The notes: a model not told the origin generated them from the letters alone. Shown: positions 50,151 to 60,334, numbered from the stretch's first letter. The stretch: 64,000 bases of DNA from Pseudomonas xionganensis (GCF_009763245.1 NZ_WKJZ01000001.1:2558941-2622940); one strand, 5' to 3'. Made by a program: numbers and translations.

Positions 50151-50251
50151 CGTAGGATGGGTTGAGCCTGAGATACCCATCAGGGGTTGCAGCGGCCCAC
50201 CGATATAAGCGCGGCACAGCATGGGTATCGCTTCGCTCAACCCATCCTACG
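50151..50251. repeat. Symmetrical 101-bp REP-pair (BIME-like)
   Basis: CGTAGGATGGGTTGAGC (50151-50167) and its exact inverse (50235-50251) bound the element. Inner segments ATACCCAT and ATGGGTAT are also inverted. This GGATGGGTTGAGC sequence type is a widespread proteobacterial REP, usually mobilised by a remote REP-associated transposase; none is encoded here. Confidence 0.8.
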
Positions 50252-50369
50252 GTCTCCCTTGCAGAGGGGAGACCAGGCGCTAAGGTGGCTCTGGATTTGC
50301 GCCCTCGCGGGAAAACGACCATTTCGGCTCCCCCCAGCGCTGCCCATCCCCAAAACATCCACAAACAAA

Positions 50370-50393
50370 AAGGCCGGTTAATCAACCGGCCTT
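50370..50393 (-). terminator. Terminator of comEA
   Basis: AAGGCCGGTT pairs with AACCGGCCTT around AATC, followed on the minus strand by TTTTGTTTG. Confidence 0.88.
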
Positions 50394-50417
50394 CTTTGAG
50401 CGAAGAACCCAGCAAAG

Positions 50418-50741
50418 TCAGTGAACGCTCAACTTATCGCGGTTCTTCTCTAGCGTGGCTGCACCAATGCCTTTCACCTCAAGCAGTTCGTCCACCGAAG
50501 CAAAGGGGCCGTGCTCCTCACGGTAAGCCACAATAGCTTCAGCCTTGACCTTGCCCACGCCATTCAACTCACGCTGCAGCGTAGCCGCGTCAGCATTGTT
50601 GATATTCACAGTAGTTACGCTGGCGACCTGAACGGTCTTGGCGTCGCTGGCAGGTTTGTTGGGTACTTCCGCAGCCGATACAGCAAGGGATACGGAAGCT
50701 AACAGGGCGAACAGCAGAGAAGAGAGTTTTGCATTCAGCAT
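50418..50741 (-). CDS. comEA: ComEA-like helix-hairpin-helix DNA-binding protein
   Basis: Periplasmic DNA-binding protein of 107 residues related to the DNA receptor of natural transformation. Signal peptide KLSSLLFALLASVSLAVSAA is followed by a short linker and one (HhH)2 module: VNINNADAATLQRELNGVGK, AEAIVAYREEHGPFASVDEL and VKGIGAATLEKNRDKL. It lacks the N-terminal transmembrane anchor of Gram-positive ComEA. AAAGGAC precedes the ATG. It sits immediately beyond wbpM, as in P. aeruginosa. Confidence 0.92.
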   Translation of the reverse strand: MLNAKLSSLLFALLASVSLAVSAAEVPNKPASDAKTVQVASVTTVNINNADAATLQRELNGVGKVKAEAIVAYREEHGPFASVDELLEVKGIGAATLEKNRDKLSVH

Positions 50742-50808
50742 AATCAAAGTCCTTTTCAAAGTTTTTGTCGTATTGCTTGCGCGGGACTTCCTGCTCCGCG
50801 CATGAAAA

Positions 50809-50836
50809 AAACTAGACGCTGAAATTGATCTGTCAA
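50809..50836 (-). promoter_or_regulatory. Putative sigma-70 promoter of comEA
   Basis: On the minus strand, TTGACA (50836-50831) and a weak TAGTTT (50814-50809) with a 16-base spacer, about 70 bases before the comEA ATG. Confidence 0.5.
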
Positions 50837-50978
50837 ATCGCCTCGGCAAAACTGCCAAACGCGGTGGATACTTTGTGACGCGATCACCGCCTGAACCGCA
50901 CTTAAAGCCTTTAGGGAGTGTTATGCAACTAATCTTGGCCACGCAACCTGATGCGCACAGCGCCTCTTAAATGCAGCC

Positions 50979-52970
50979 TCAGGGCTCGATACGCCGCTGC
51001 ATATGAATCCAGTCAACAATCTCACCCTCTGGGGCGTAGCCACTGACGGCCTCGCGCAGCAGCTGGCGAACCCGCTCATAGTCATCACGCTGTACTGCCG
51101 CCAGCAACTCATCCAGAAGCTTTTTCAACGCATTCCAGGACAAGTGCTCCTCATCAGCACGCATAATCATCGAATGCTCGGTCGGGCTGACATTATCGCC
51201 AATCAGCAACTCCTCATAGAGTTTCTCCCCTGGCCGCAGCCCGGTGAACTCAATACTGATATCACCTTGTGGGTTCTGCTCCGAACGCACACTCAGGCCA
51301 CTCAGATGAATCATTTTCTCGGCCAGATGGGCAATCTTCACCGGTTCGCCCATATCCAGCACGAAGACATCCCCACCCTCGCCCATAGCACCAGCCTGAA
51401 TCACCAACTGCGCGGCTTCAGGGATAGTCATAAAATAGCGCGTGATATTCGGGTGCGTTACGGTAACAGGCCCCCCCCGGCGGATCTGCTCATGAAACAG
51501 CGGAATAACCGACCCTGAAGAACCCAGCACATTACCGAAACGGACCATCGTAAAACGGGTCTTGTTGACCTGATGCACAGGCTGGTCATCATGCAATAGG
51601 TGCGGCGCGACCTCACGGCTGAGCGCCTGTAATACCAGCTCAGCCAAGCGCTTGGTACTACCCATCACGTTCGTGGGGCGTACCGCCTTATCAGTGGAAA
51701 TCAGCACAAAATGCTCTACCCCGGCCTTGATCGCGGCCTGGGCGGTGTAAAGCGAACCCAGCACGTTGTTCAACACACCTTCGGCGATATTGTGCTCAAC
51801 CATCGGCACATGTTTATAGGCCGCCGCGTGATAGACGGTATTCACATGCCAGGTGCGCATCACATCCAATAACCTGTCAGCGTTGCGAATAGACCCTAGA
51901 ATAGGCACCAAACGTACCGGCAAGGACTCACGCCTGATACGAGCCTCAAGCTCGCTGTGGATGCTGTATAGATTGAACTCGCTGTGCTCGAACAGAAGAA
52001 GCGCTGTTGGCTTGTTGGCCAGAATCTGCCTGCACAGTTCAGAACCAATGGACCCGCCGGCCCCGGTAACCATGACCACTTGAGCGCGAATGCAGCGCTC
52101 AAAAAGAGCTTGCCTGGGAGGAACGGGGTCACGCCCGAGCAGATCAGCGATGTCCACTTCCTGAACATCTTCGACTTTGACCCGGCCACTGGCCAAATCC
52201 ATAAAACCGGGAATACTGCGCACATGCAGCGGATATGGCTCCAATGCCTCGAGAATCTGCCGGCGCCTGCCGCGCGACGTCGAGGGCATGGCCAACAGAA
52301 TTTCGTCAGCATCAGTCTCCTCAAGCATCTGTGGGATATGTTTAGCCGTATAAACTCTCAACCCAGCTATAGTGCGATTGGCAATGCCGGGATCATCATC
52401 AATAAACGCCACAGGCCGCATGGCCCTGCCAAGACGCAAGGCAGCTACCAGTTGATTCCCAGCCGCTCCTGCACCATAGATTGCGACTCTGGGCAAAGCG
52501 ACACGCTCATCATGCAAAACCTTGTTATCGGGCTCAAACCATCCCCCCATAAAGTACTGACGCATAGCTAGGCGTAAACCGCCCAGCATCAATAAGCTAA
52601 GCCACCAATAATTGAAAACCATAGAGCGTGGCACCAAAGCTGTAGGTCCTCGATACCAGTAAACAGCAAGGGCCAAGACCAAGGCAGACAAGGTAACTGC
52701 TTTAGCAATCGAAATCAGTGCATCAGACCCAACATATCGCATAACCGCACGATACATACCGAAATAAATGAAGATAGGCAGGGCAATAACCGGCGTGATC
52801 AGAAACAACCAAGCATGTCCGGCGAATGGTTCGGCAGCCCAAAAATCGCCGAGTCTTATAGCGAATGAAAACCATAGTGCGAGCCAGATTAACCCGGTAT
52901 CGACAAGTAGCTGAAGCAAACGCTTCGTACGCCTTGGAAGCGCCAACAACATGCGTTTAAGTTCTTTCAT
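50979..52970 (-). CDS. wbpM: UDP-GlcNAc 4,6-dehydratase, WbpM type
   Basis: Membrane-bound nucleotide-sugar dehydratase of 663 residues that makes UDP-4-keto-6-deoxy-N-acetylglucosamine for O-antigen sugars. Four N-terminal helices (to about 140) are followed by a first Rossmann domain (YGAGAAGNQLVAAL). The catalytic SDR domain has TGAGGSIGSELCRQI at about 310 and the active-site segment STDKAVRPTNVMGSTKRLAE. WbpM uses a Met in place of the usual Tyr there, as seen. It is the last gene of the polysaccharide locus, next to comEA. Sequence looks less GC-rich than the core. Confidence 0.95.
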   Translation of the reverse strand: MKELKRMLLALPRRTKRLLQLLVDTGLIWLALWFSFAIRLGDFWAAEPFAGHAWLFLITPVIALPIFIYFGMYRAVMRYVGSDALISIAKAVTLSALVLALAVYWYRGPTALVPRSMVFNYWWLSLLMLGGLRLAMRQYFMGGWFEPDNKVLHDERVALPRVAIYGAGAAGNQLVAALRLGRAMRPVAFIDDDPGIANRTIAGLRVYTAKHIPQMLEETDADEILLAMPSTSRGRRRQILEALEPYPLHVRSIPGFMDLASGRVKVEDVQEVDIADLLGRDPVPPRQALFERCIRAQVVMVTGAGGSIGSELCRQILANKPTALLLFEHSEFNLYSIHSELEARIRRESLPVRLVPILGSIRNADRLLDVMRTWHVNTVYHAAAYKHVPMVEHNIAEGVLNNVLGSLYTAQAAIKAGVEHFVLISTDKAVRPTNVMGSTKRLAELVLQALSREVAPHLLHDDQPVHQVNKTRFTMVRFGNVLGSSGSVIPLFHEQIRRGGPVTVTHPNITRYFMTIPEAAQLVIQAGAMGEGGDVFVLDMGEPVKIAHLAEKMIHLSGLSVRSEQNPQGDISIEFTGLRPGEKLYEELLIGDNVSPTEHSMIMRADEEHLSWNALKKLLDELLAAVQRDDYERVRQLLREAVSGYAPEGEIVDWIHMQRRIEP

Positions 52971-53057
52971 TTCATTACAACCATCAGTTGCAACCTTGCA
53001 AACTGAGAATGAAATGGCACGCGAGCTGTCACAATTGAGCGAAGGAAATACAGTGGA

Positions 53058-53609
53058 TCAATTCTTGACACGATCCCCCCTCCCTTTCCCAAGAACTGTC
53101 TGCACCAACAGCTTGAAGTAAAGCACGAGCGACATCGAGGAAATCATTTGAGCATCAGTTTCTGCCAGCAGTTGTGGTGTCGACATATCAATATGACTAA
53201 TTTGAGCAACCCCAGTAATTCCGGGTCGGACAGCATAAACCCCGCGCGAATCTCTTTCGGCAATAAGGTCGTGCTGACTGAATAGGTTTGGTCGAGGTCC
53301 AACTAGGCTCATCTCACCCTTGAGCACATTCCATAGCTGTGGTAACTCATCCAGTTTGGATCGACGCAAAAAACCACCCATTCGCGTTATGGAAGCAGTT
53401 GACGCCAGATGACTGGCTACAGACTCGGTATTCAGAGCCATCGTCCGAAATTTAACCAAGGTGAATGGGCGTTTATGGCGTCCGACACGTTCCTGAAGAA
53501 ACAACGGCGAACCGGTATCTAGAAGCCCCAAGAAATAGACCACCATCAATATCGGAAAGCCCAAAACTAAGCCAATAAATGAAAATAAAATGTCAAGAAA
53601 ACGAATCAT
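53058..53609 (-). CDS. Initiating sugar-phosphate transferase (small PGT)
   Basis: Monotopic phosphoglycosyl transferase of 183 residues that would load the first sugar phosphate on undecaprenyl phosphate. One N-terminal re-entrant helix ([20 protein letters not shown]) is followed by [20 protein letters not shown] and KFRTM. Downstream are [20 protein letters not shown] and LVGPRP, the catalytic Asp-Glu (LDELPQ) and PGP-type motifs. ERVG and KFRTM are diagnostic of PglC/WcaJ-type enzymes. The ATG at 53609 is preferred to the TTG before it. It lies 62 bases downstream of the SDR gene and 87 upstream of wbpM. Confidence 0.92.
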   Translation of the reverse strand: MIRFLDILFSFIGLVLGFPILMVVYFLGLLDTGSPLFLQERVGRHKRPFTLVKFRTMALNTESVASHLASTASITRMGGFLRRSKLDELPQLWNVLKGEMSLVGPRPNLFSQHDLIAERDSRGVYAVRPGITGVAQISHIDMSTPQLLAETDAQMISSMSLVLYFKLLVQTVLGKGRGDRVKN

Positions 53610-53671
53610 CAACTATTCACACTGGAATTCATCATTTACAAAAATAGGTCGCATCCACAACCCGTTATTGC

Positions 53672-54631
53672 TCAACTGCCTCTGAAATAGCCACGACCAC
53701 TGTCCAGCAGTGCATCATGTGCTCGACAGGGCGGCTTCCAGCCGAGTTTAAGCCGCGCCTTCGAACTATCTATCTGCAACGAGTCGCACAGTTGAGTGTA
53801 GAGAGCCTGCTTCCCAATAATTCGCGCCCCGATAGAAAGCAGAGCCGTCGGCAACGGTAATAATCGAGCTTTTCGACCCATCCCCTCTGCCAGAAAGCGA
53901 ATCAACTGCGGTGTAGAAACATCGTCGCCGTCAGCCACTAAAAACAACTCTCTGGCCGCAGCAGGATGATATAAACATACCTCAAGAAGACTCAAAAGAT
54001 TACTCAAAGCGAGCATGCTTCGTTTGTTTTGCAGACTGGCCAACGGTAAAGGCACGCTATGGTTTACCAACGCTAACAAACGAGAAAAATTTCCAGGTGC
54101 ATGAGCTGCATAAACTAAAGGGAGCCTTATGATCACTAACTCCATCAGCTGATCATGCAATAAGTCTCGTAAAGCCTGCTCAGCCTCAAATTTGGACTGT
54201 GCATAAGGCGTGTGGGGAGCGGGTAAATCTGTCTCTTTGAATGGTACCTCTGCACTTCCACCATTTACACCAATGGAGCTTAAAAAGACAAAACGCCTAA
54301 CCCCCATTTCCAGTGCTTGCTTGGCCAATGCCAGACTCCCTTCTACATTAACTCTACGCAGCTCCTGTAGAGGATTGGCAAGCGACTCATTCAGAACATG
54401 CGCACGGCCTGCGCAGTGGATCACTCGGTCACAGCCTTCCAACGCTTCACGCCAGTCCGTATTTGGCCCAAGATCAGCCACTCGAACACAGCCTGCTGGT
54501 ACAACCGGTTGACGAGTAACTCCACGCACGTCAATTCCGCGCTCCGGCAAGTACTGCATCAGTGCCGAACCAATAAAACCATTGGCCCCTGTAACCAGAC
54601 AGCGCTGGCGCCCCTCACGCGGATATGGCAT
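53672..54631 (-). CDS. NAD-dependent sugar epimerase/reductase (WbpV-like)
   Basis: SDR-superfamily enzyme of 319 residues with the NAD motif CLVTGANGFIGSALMQYL near residue 15 and the catalytic Tyr-Lys in HTPYAQSKFEAEQ. It resembles WbpV-type enzymes that reduce or epimerise the 4-keto product of WbpM to UDP-QuiNAc or UDP-FucNAc. The exact reaction is inferred from context with the transferase and wbpM. The start at 54631 has GGGAGG upstream; the frame continues further but without a ribosome site. It begins 32 bases after the UDP-glucuronate epimerase-like gene. Confidence 0.87.
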   Translation of the reverse strand: MPYPREGRQRCLVTGANGFIGSALMQYLPERGIDVRGVTRQPVVPAGCVRVADLGPNTDWREALEGCDRVIHCAGRAHVLNESLANPLQELRRVNVEGSLALAKQALEMGVRRFVFLSSIGVNGGSAEVPFKETDLPAPHTPYAQSKFEAEQALRDLLHDQLMELVIIRLPLVYAAHAPGNFSRLLALVNHSVPLPLASLQNKRSMLALSNLLSLLEVCLYHPAAARELFLVADGDDVSTPQLIRFLAEGMGRKARLLPLPTALLSIGARIIGKQALYTQLCDSLQIDSSKARLKLGWKPPCRAHDALLDSGRGYFRGS

Positions 54632-54663
54632 TTGCGCCTCCCTAAACCAAGAGATCACCGACC

Positions 54664-55671
54664 TTAGAACTGATAAAAAGACCGATACCAGTCAATGAAT
54701 TGCTGAATACCCTGTTCAACCGACATCTTCGGCGTATAGCCCGTATCACGCACTAAATCAGCCACATCGGCATAGGTATGTTCCACATCGCCGGGTTGCA
54801 ACGGCAGCAACTCCTTGATCGTGGTCTTTCCGAGAGCTTTCTCAATTAACTCGATATAGGTCAACAATTCCACTGGTTCACTGTTGCCAATGTTATAGAC
54901 CCGCCAAGGTGCTTTGCTGCTGGCGGGATCTGGCTCGGCACCTGACCACTGCACATTAGGCAAGGCAACGCGATCCAAACAATGCACCACCCCTTCAACG
55001 ATATCGTCGATATAGGTGAAGTCGCGGCGGTGCTTACCATAGTTGAAAACCTTGAGCGGCTTACCTTCGAGGATTGCCCGGGCAAAAAGGAATGGCGACA
55101 TGTCCGGACGCCCCCAGGGACCGTACACGGTAAAGAACCGCAGTCCGGTAGTCGGCAGGCCATACAGGTGGCTATAGGCGTGAGCCATCAGCTCGTTGGC
55201 CTTCTTGGTCGCGGCGTAGAGCGATACAGGGTGGTCGACATTGTCATGCACACTGAAGGGCATGCTCTCGTTAGCCCCATAAACCGAGCTGGAGGAGGCA
55301 TACACCAGATGCTCGACCGCCATCTGCCGACAGCCTTCAAGCACATTGAGAAAGCCAACCAGATTGCTGTCGGCATAGGCGTGAGGGTTTTCCAGGGAAT
55401 AACGCACCCCAGCCTGAGCTGCCAGGTGCACCACCCGATTGAAACCCTGTTGTACAAAGAGCTTACCCATCGCCTCGCGGTCAGCAATATCCATACGAAT
55501 AAAGCTAAATGCTGGGTAAGGCGCCAACTCAGCTAGCCGCGCATGCTTGAGTTCCACTTCGTAGTAGTCGTTGAGGTTATCAATACCCACAACCTCATCA
55601 CCACGCTCAAGCAGATAACGACACACATGGAAGCCGATAAAACCTGCAGCGCCCGTCACCAGAACTTTCAT
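54664..55671 (-). CDS. UDP-glucuronate 4-epimerase-like protein
   Basis: SDR enzyme of 335 residues that would convert UDP-glucuronate to UDP-galacturonate. NAD motif [36 protein letters not shown] after it (typical of the GlcA epimerases), YAATKKANE with catalytic Tyr-Lys, [19 protein letters not shown], and C-terminal [14 protein letters not shown]. The substrate is produced by Ugd encoded just upstream. The ATG at 55671 follows AGGAT. It lies 16 bases after the ugd stop. Confidence 0.92.
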   Translation of the reverse strand: MKVLVTGAAGFIGFHVCRYLLERGDEVVGIDNLNDYYEVELKHARLAELAPYPAFSFIRMDIADREAMGKLFVQQGFNRVVHLAAQAGVRYSLENPHAYADSNLVGFLNVLEGCRQMAVEHLVYASSSSVYGANESMPFSVHDNVDHPVSLYAATKKANELMAHAYSHLYGLPTTGLRFFTVYGPWGRPDMSPFLFARAILEGKPLKVFNYGKHRRDFTYIDDIVEGVVHCLDRVALPNVQWSGAEPDPASSKAPWRVYNIGNSEPVELLTYIELIEKALGKTTIKELLPLQPGDVEHTYADVADLVRDTGYTPKMSVEQGIQQFIDWYRSFYQF

Positions 55672-55687
55672 AATTTCTATCCTGCTT

Positions 55688-57031
55688 TCAGAGTACGGGG
55701 CGCAGCGAGTCGGCACGGCCAATGGCGTAATACATCAGCCCTGCAGCCTTGACTGCCTGAGGGTCGAATAGATTACGCCCGTCAACCACAACGGGGCTGT
55801 TCAACTGGGCCTTGAGCCAGGAGAAATCGACAGTACGGAATTGCTTCCATTCCGTGCAGATAACCAGTGCGTCCGCGCCTTGCAGGGCTTCTTCACGACT
55901 ACCCAGCAGGCGCAAGTCGTCACGCTCACCATAGATACGCGCCGTTTCCTTCATTGCCTCAGGATCGAAAGCCTGCACCTTGGCGCCACTGGCCCACAGT
56001 GCCTCCATCAACTCGCGGCTAGGCGCCTCACGCATATCGTCCGTATTAGGCTTGAAGGCCAAGCCCCACAGGGCGATGGTCTTGCCGGCCAACTGACCAT
56101 CGAAAGCAGCATGCAGCTTGTTGAACAGTACGGTTTTCTGCCGGTCATTGACCGCCTCCACGGCATTCAACAACTCGGCCTCATAGCCGATCTGCTGTGC
56201 AGTACGTGCCAGCGCCTGGACATCCTTGGGAAAACAGGAACCGCCGTAACCGCACCCTGGATAAATAAAGTGAAAGCCGATGCGCGGGTCGGAACCTATG
56301 CCCAGGCGTACATGTTCAATATCAGCGCCCAGGCGCTCGGCCAACTGCGCCATCTCGTTCATAAAGCTGATTTTCGTCGCCAGCATGGCGTTGGCAGCAT
56401 ATTTGGTCAGTTCGGCAGAGCGCACATCCATGAAAATCAACTTGTCATGGTTACGGCTATAAGGTGCGTAACACTCGCGCATGCGCGTACACACGGCTTC
56501 ACTGTCAGTGCCTACAACGATACGGGCGCCCTTTGTAAAGTCCTCAATCGCCGCACCCTCCTTGAGGAACTCCGGGTTGGAGCACACATCAAACGGCAAA
56601 CTCAGGCCACGCTGCTCCAACACCTGAGTGATGGTGGCCTTGACCTTGTCAGCTGTCCCCACAGGCACTGTCGACTTGTCCACTACCACCTTGTAACCCG
56701 TCATATGGGTCGCAATGGTGGTCGCCACGGCCAACACATACTTAAGATCGGCAGAGCCATCCTCATCCGGTGGCGTTCCCACCGCAATAAACTGCACCTC
56801 ACCGAACGCCACGCCCTGGGCGGCATCGGTGGTAAATCGCAAACGCCCTTCGGCGTGATTGCGCAGCACCATGGTATCCAGGCCGGGCTCGTAAATCGGT
56901 AAGATGCCCTGTTTAAGCCCCTCGATCTTGGCCTGATCGACATCCACACACATGACCTGATGACCAACATCGGCCAGGCAAGCCCCGGTGACCAGTCCAA
57001 CATAACCAGTGCCGAAGACAGTGATATTCAT
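55688..57031 (-). CDS. ugd: UDP-glucose 6-dehydrogenase
   Basis: Cytoplasmic four-electron dehydrogenase of 447 residues making UDP-glucuronate. N-terminal NAD motif [20 protein letters not shown], substrate segment [14 protein letters not shown], catalytic Cys in [13 protein letters not shown], and C-terminal domain [18 protein letters not shown]. It feeds the downstream epimerase. The ATG at 57031 begins the Rossmann strand, and an upstream extension is improbable. A 150-base gap separates it from the GT gene and may hold a promoter, but none was assigned. Confidence 0.97.
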   Translation of the reverse strand: MNITVFGTGYVGLVTGACLADVGHQVMCVDVDQAKIEGLKQGILPIYEPGLDTMVLRNHAEGRLRFTTDAAQGVAFGEVQFIAVGTPPDEDGSADLKYVLAVATTIATHMTGYKVVVDKSTVPVGTADKVKATITQVLEQRGLSLPFDVCSNPEFLKEGAAIEDFTKGARIVVGTDSEAVCTRMRECYAPYSRNHDKLIFMDVRSAELTKYAANAMLATKISFMNEMAQLAERLGADIEHVRLGIGSDPRIGFHFIYPGCGYGGSCFPKDVQALARTAQQIGYEAELLNAVEAVNDRQKTVLFNKLHAAFDGQLAGKTIALWGLAFKPNTDDMREAPSRELMEALWASGAKVQAFDPEAMKETARIYGERDDLRLLGSREEALQGADALVICTEWKQFRTVDFSWLKAQLNSPVVVDGRNLFDPQAVKAAGLMYYAIGRADSLRPVL

Positions 57032-57181
57032 AGAGGCTTCATCCCAACTGAAAAATGCTGCAAAGATACCACAGCAGACCACTGGGGAGCGTGCCCGGCA
57101 AGGTGGCTAGGCGTGCACAGTACCAGCGCTGCCCCAACAGTGAACGTAGGAACCATGACCCATAGCAGGCTAAACGCACCC

Positions 57182-58288
57182 CTAAGCCAGTAATTCCCTA
57201 TAGAGGTATTGATAGTGCTTAGACATGCGGGCAGCACTGAATCCTGCCTTGATAATCTCCACGGCTGCAGCACGCTCAGCCTCATAACGGGTATCGCACA
57301 GGGCCCGCAGACATTGAGCCAACGCTTCGACATCAGCGACCTTGAACAACAGATGAGCCAATGGCGTCTTGCCAATGATTTCGCCATGTTCGGCAATATC
57401 ACTCAACAGACACGGCAAGCCGCAGGCAAGCGCTTCCAGTACGGAGTTGGGCAGCCCCTCAGCCAGGGAGGTGGAAATGAAGTAATCGCTAGATTGCAAG
57501 AAAGCCTGAACATTACCAACATGGCCAAGAAACCGTACCTGCTTACAGCCCTCATACCGGGCCTGTAGGCTCTCACGCAACACACCATCGCCGAGCATCA
57601 GTAACAGATCATCTTCACGAGCAGCAGCAAGAAAACCCTCGACAAGGGTCTGCGGATCCTTACGCTGATCGAGAAGCCCTGCCGACATGAACACCCTCAC
57701 CTGGGCAGGCAACCCAAGAGTTTCCCGCATGCGCGCCTTGTCCGCCAAAGTCAAAACACGATAGCGGTCCATATCGACACCATTCTGCACCACCCGCGCA
57801 TGCGGCAATCGCACACCGACCATGGCTTTGATGGCATTGGAAACCAATGCAACTGCCGATACCTGGCGCAGATGATGCAAATGCCATCGCGCCATGAGCT
57901 GCCCCTGAAGAAACCCGAAAGACATCACGTAGTCTTTGAACGGATAATTACGTAGGGTCGCTACCTGAGGAATATGCCCAGCAAACAAACGCACACACAT
58001 GCTGTCGGCACGAAGCCCCTGGGTATGCAACAGATCCGGCGCAATTGAAGCAACACGCTTGCGCAGCACCACTGCGCCCTTTAACAGCCCCTCCGCGCGC
58101 CCCAGCCCTAACGTCTGGACATCAACACCCAGGGCAACAAAATCCTCCCAACGTGAATCATGCCCCTCAGGCGAAAGGGTCAACACCACCGGGGTGAACT
58201 GCTGACGATCAAGGTTTTTCACGATGCCAAACAGCTGATTGGTTGGCCCGCAACGCTCAAGCGTCGACACCACATAGAGAATGATCAA
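57182..58288 (-). CDS. GT4-type glycosyltransferase
   Basis: Cytoplasmic retaining glycosyltransferase of 368 residues with GT-B fold. It begins ILYVVSTLERCGPTNQLFGI (the GGxE-like N-terminal segment) and carries VVQNGVDMDRYRV, FLGHVGNVQAFLQSSDYFIS and the donor-site EX7E motif EGLPNSVLEALACGLP. It probably adds a sugar to the O-unit; donor and linkage cannot be predicted. It overlaps the acyltransferase gene by four bases. Confidence 0.9.
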   Translation of the reverse strand: MIILYVVSTLERCGPTNQLFGIVKNLDRQQFTPVVLTLSPEGHDSRWEDFVALGVDVQTLGLGRAEGLLKGAVVLRKRVASIAPDLLHTQGLRADSMCVRLFAGHIPQVATLRNYPFKDYVMSFGFLQGQLMARWHLHHLRQVSAVALVSNAIKAMVGVRLPHARVVQNGVDMDRYRVLTLADKARMRETLGLPAQVRVFMSAGLLDQRKDPQTLVEGFLAAAREDDLLLMLGDGVLRESLQARYEGCKQVRFLGHVGNVQAFLQSSDYFISTSLAEGLPNSVLEALACGLPCLLSDIAEHGEIIGKTPLAHLLFKVADVEALAQCLRALCDTRYEAERAAAVEIIKAGFSAARMSKHYQYLYRELLA

Positions 58289-60192
58289 GGCGCATCTCCA
58301 GCAGCCGTGATGGATTGCAAAAACATCGGAGTCAACAGTTTCGAACCTCGCTCACTCAGATGACCACCGTCAAAGTAGATAGGCAGCCCATCCCTCACTG
58401 GCAGGCAGCGCCCCTGCGGGCAGAGGTGCGGCAATGGATCGAGCACTTGAACCGCACAACGTTCAGCGTCACCAAACTGCGCAAAGGCAAAGGCCTGTTT
58501 CTGGCGATACTCAGCCGGGGACTGCACCAGAGGCTCTAAAAGTTCGCTCAGTGATTGCCCACGCATCAACCCACGGGCTAGATAGTCAGGCACTTCCACG
58601 GCATAAACAGGCACGGGCGCCATGACATGTACACGCTTTCCAGCTTCGCTCAATCTGCACATAAGTCCTGAGAAGTCAGCATGCCCCTGGGCATACTTCT
58701 CCGCCGACCAGCGTGCAACGAGATAGACATCGGTAATTGCAACGTTGCCTGCAATACGATCAAACGCTCCCTGGTTGTACTCCAGGCACTCGGCCAGGTC
58801 CCGCTCATCATCCAATTCGACCAAACTCATCGACAAGGTGGGTCCACAGCCGGAACGCCCGTAGTAGATAGCACTCTGCCCGGCCTGCTCGACAGCCTCG
58901 GCAAACCCGGTAAAGGTCGCATCGGAATGCGAATCCCCCCAAAACACCAAGGCTGGCTCCTGTGTAGAGACGCCAAGACGGCACTCTGGATACTCCAGAC
59001 GCTTACCTGGCCGGAAGCACTCTTCGCGCCGAGGATTCTTACTCTCCGCCTCTTCGGCGATCACCACGATCTGCGTCGGCAGGCGCATCGGCAGCCCTTC
59101 GCTCAGATACACCAAAGCCCCAGCTAGGCCAATCATCCCTGCACAGACCAGCACGCCCCCGTCGCGCCCAAAGCGCACCCGCCCCCCAGGCGTCCGCCGC
59201 CCCCCGTTCCGCACCCACTCCTCAACAAAATAAAAGGACAACCAAGCCAGAAACAATGAAATGACGAATAACCAGAGCGGCGCCAGCCCTCCTAATTCAA
59301 ATCCAAAGTGCGCAGCGGCGATCAGCACTGGCCAATGCCAGAGATACAGTGAATAGGAGGTTTTACCGAGAAATTGCATAACCCGGTTATCCAGCACTAG
59401 TGATGACGCAGCCGAGCCGATCACTAAAGCCGCTCCCAGGGTCGGGAGCAAGGGCCAGAAAGACGGATAGACCAAGGCCTCCGAATACAATCCACTGGAA
59501 AGTAAAATCAGTACAAGCCCTAGATACAGGAAAGACGGACGCTGCAGCCACTGTAAACGAAGCGCATAGACATACAGCAAAGCACCCAGAAGAAACTCCC
59601 AGGCCCGGGCTGGCAGTAGATAAAAGGCAGCTGTTTCATAGCGCACCGGCGCCAAACCACACAAGGCAAGAGAGCTGAGAAAACCGAACCACAGCAAAGG
59701 CTTGAGGTAATGCCCCTGACACCAGCGCAATGCCAGTACCAATACCAGCGGAATAACAAGATAGAACTGCCATTCAACAGAAAGCGACCAAGTATGCAGC
59801 AACCATTTATCCAGAGCGCCCTCATCGAAATAGCCCGACTCACGCCAGTAGACAATATTGGAGACCACCCCAATAGAGGCAAGCGCATGCTGCCCAAGCG
59901 TCTTGTACTCTGTAGGCAGCAGAACAAAACCTGCGAAAACCAGAACCACCGCCAACATCGCGATTAAAGCAGGAAAAATCCTCCGCACCCGCGCCATATA
60001 AAAGTCATAGAAGGAAAAACTGCCCTGCTCGCAGCGGCTACAGATGATCTGCGCCATCAAATAGCCGGAAATCACAAAAAAAACGTCCACTCCCACAAAG
60101 CCACCAGTGAACCCTGGTACGGCAAAATGAAAGAACACCACAACCAAGACGGCTACAGCACGCAACCCATTAATATCAGAGCGAAACTTCAT
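58285..60192 (-). CDS. Acyltransferase 3 fused to SGNH domain (OafA-like)
   Basis: Inner-membrane protein of 635 residues that probably O-acetylates a surface glycan. The first 340 residues have ten or so helices of the acyltransferase-3 family, starting KFRSDINGLRAVAVLVVVFF with the conserved His next (FHFAVPG) and RVRRIFPAL. The C-terminal SGNH hydrolase-like domain (about 400-635) has nucleophile WGDSHSDATF and catalytic DGGHLSERG. Both domains look intact. It is coupled to the GT4 gene. Confidence 0.92.
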   Translation of the reverse strand: MKFRSDINGLRAVAVLVVVFFHFAVPGFTGGFVGVDVFFVISGYLMAQIICSRCEQGSFSFYDFYMARVRRIFPALIAMLAVVLVFAGFVLLPTEYKTLGQHALASIGVVSNIVYWRESGYFDEGALDKWLLHTWSLSVEWQFYLVIPLVLVLALRWCQGHYLKPLLWFGFLSSLALCGLAPVRYETAAFYLLPARAWEFLLGALLYVYALRLQWLQRPSFLYLGLVLILLSSGLYSEALVYPSFWPLLPTLGAALVIGSAASSLVLDNRVMQFLGKTSYSLYLWHWPVLIAAAHFGFELGGLAPLWLFVISLFLAWLSFYFVEEWVRNGGRRTPGGRVRFGRDGGVLVCAGMIGLAGALVYLSEGLPMRLPTQIVVIAEEAESKNPRREECFRPGKRLEYPECRLGVSTQEPALVFWGDSHSDATFTGFAEAVEQAGQSAIYYGRSGCGPTLSMSLVELDDERDLAECLEYNQGAFDRIAGNVAITDVYLVARWSAEKYAQGHADFSGLMCRLSEAGKRVHVMAPVPVYAVEVPDYLARGLMRGQSLSELLEPLVQSPAEYRQKQAFAFAQFGDAERCAVQVLDPLPHLCPQGRCLPVRDGLPIYFDGGHLSERGSKLLTPMFLQSITAAGDAP

Positions 60193-60334
60193 AAATACTC
60201 GCTATTGTAAAAAATATACTGGGAACTTCGTAGCACACAAAATTAGCCATCAAGAAATGCTAAAGCCCCCTCGCAGAACAAGGCTCAAGACCCACGACAC
60301 CACTTGTCAAAAGCACCTAGAACAGGATCACAGG
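60193..60334. other. AT-rich spacer in the polysaccharide locus
   Basis: About 140 bases, noticeably AT-rich next to 60200, between the APH-like gene and the acyltransferase gene on the same strand. No clear promoter or terminator was found. Confidence 0.4.

Larger units (their letters stand above)
50059..50417. other. Intergenic region with palindromic repeat and terminator
   Basis: About 360 bases between convergent genes. It contains a 101-bp palindromic repeat (50151-50251) and the comEA terminator (50370-50393). The interval 50252-50369 shows no gene. Confidence 0.7.

Noticed and set aside
50151..50251. CRISPR array
   Set aside because: The repeats are inverted rather than direct, number only two and have no regular spacers; no cas genes are present.
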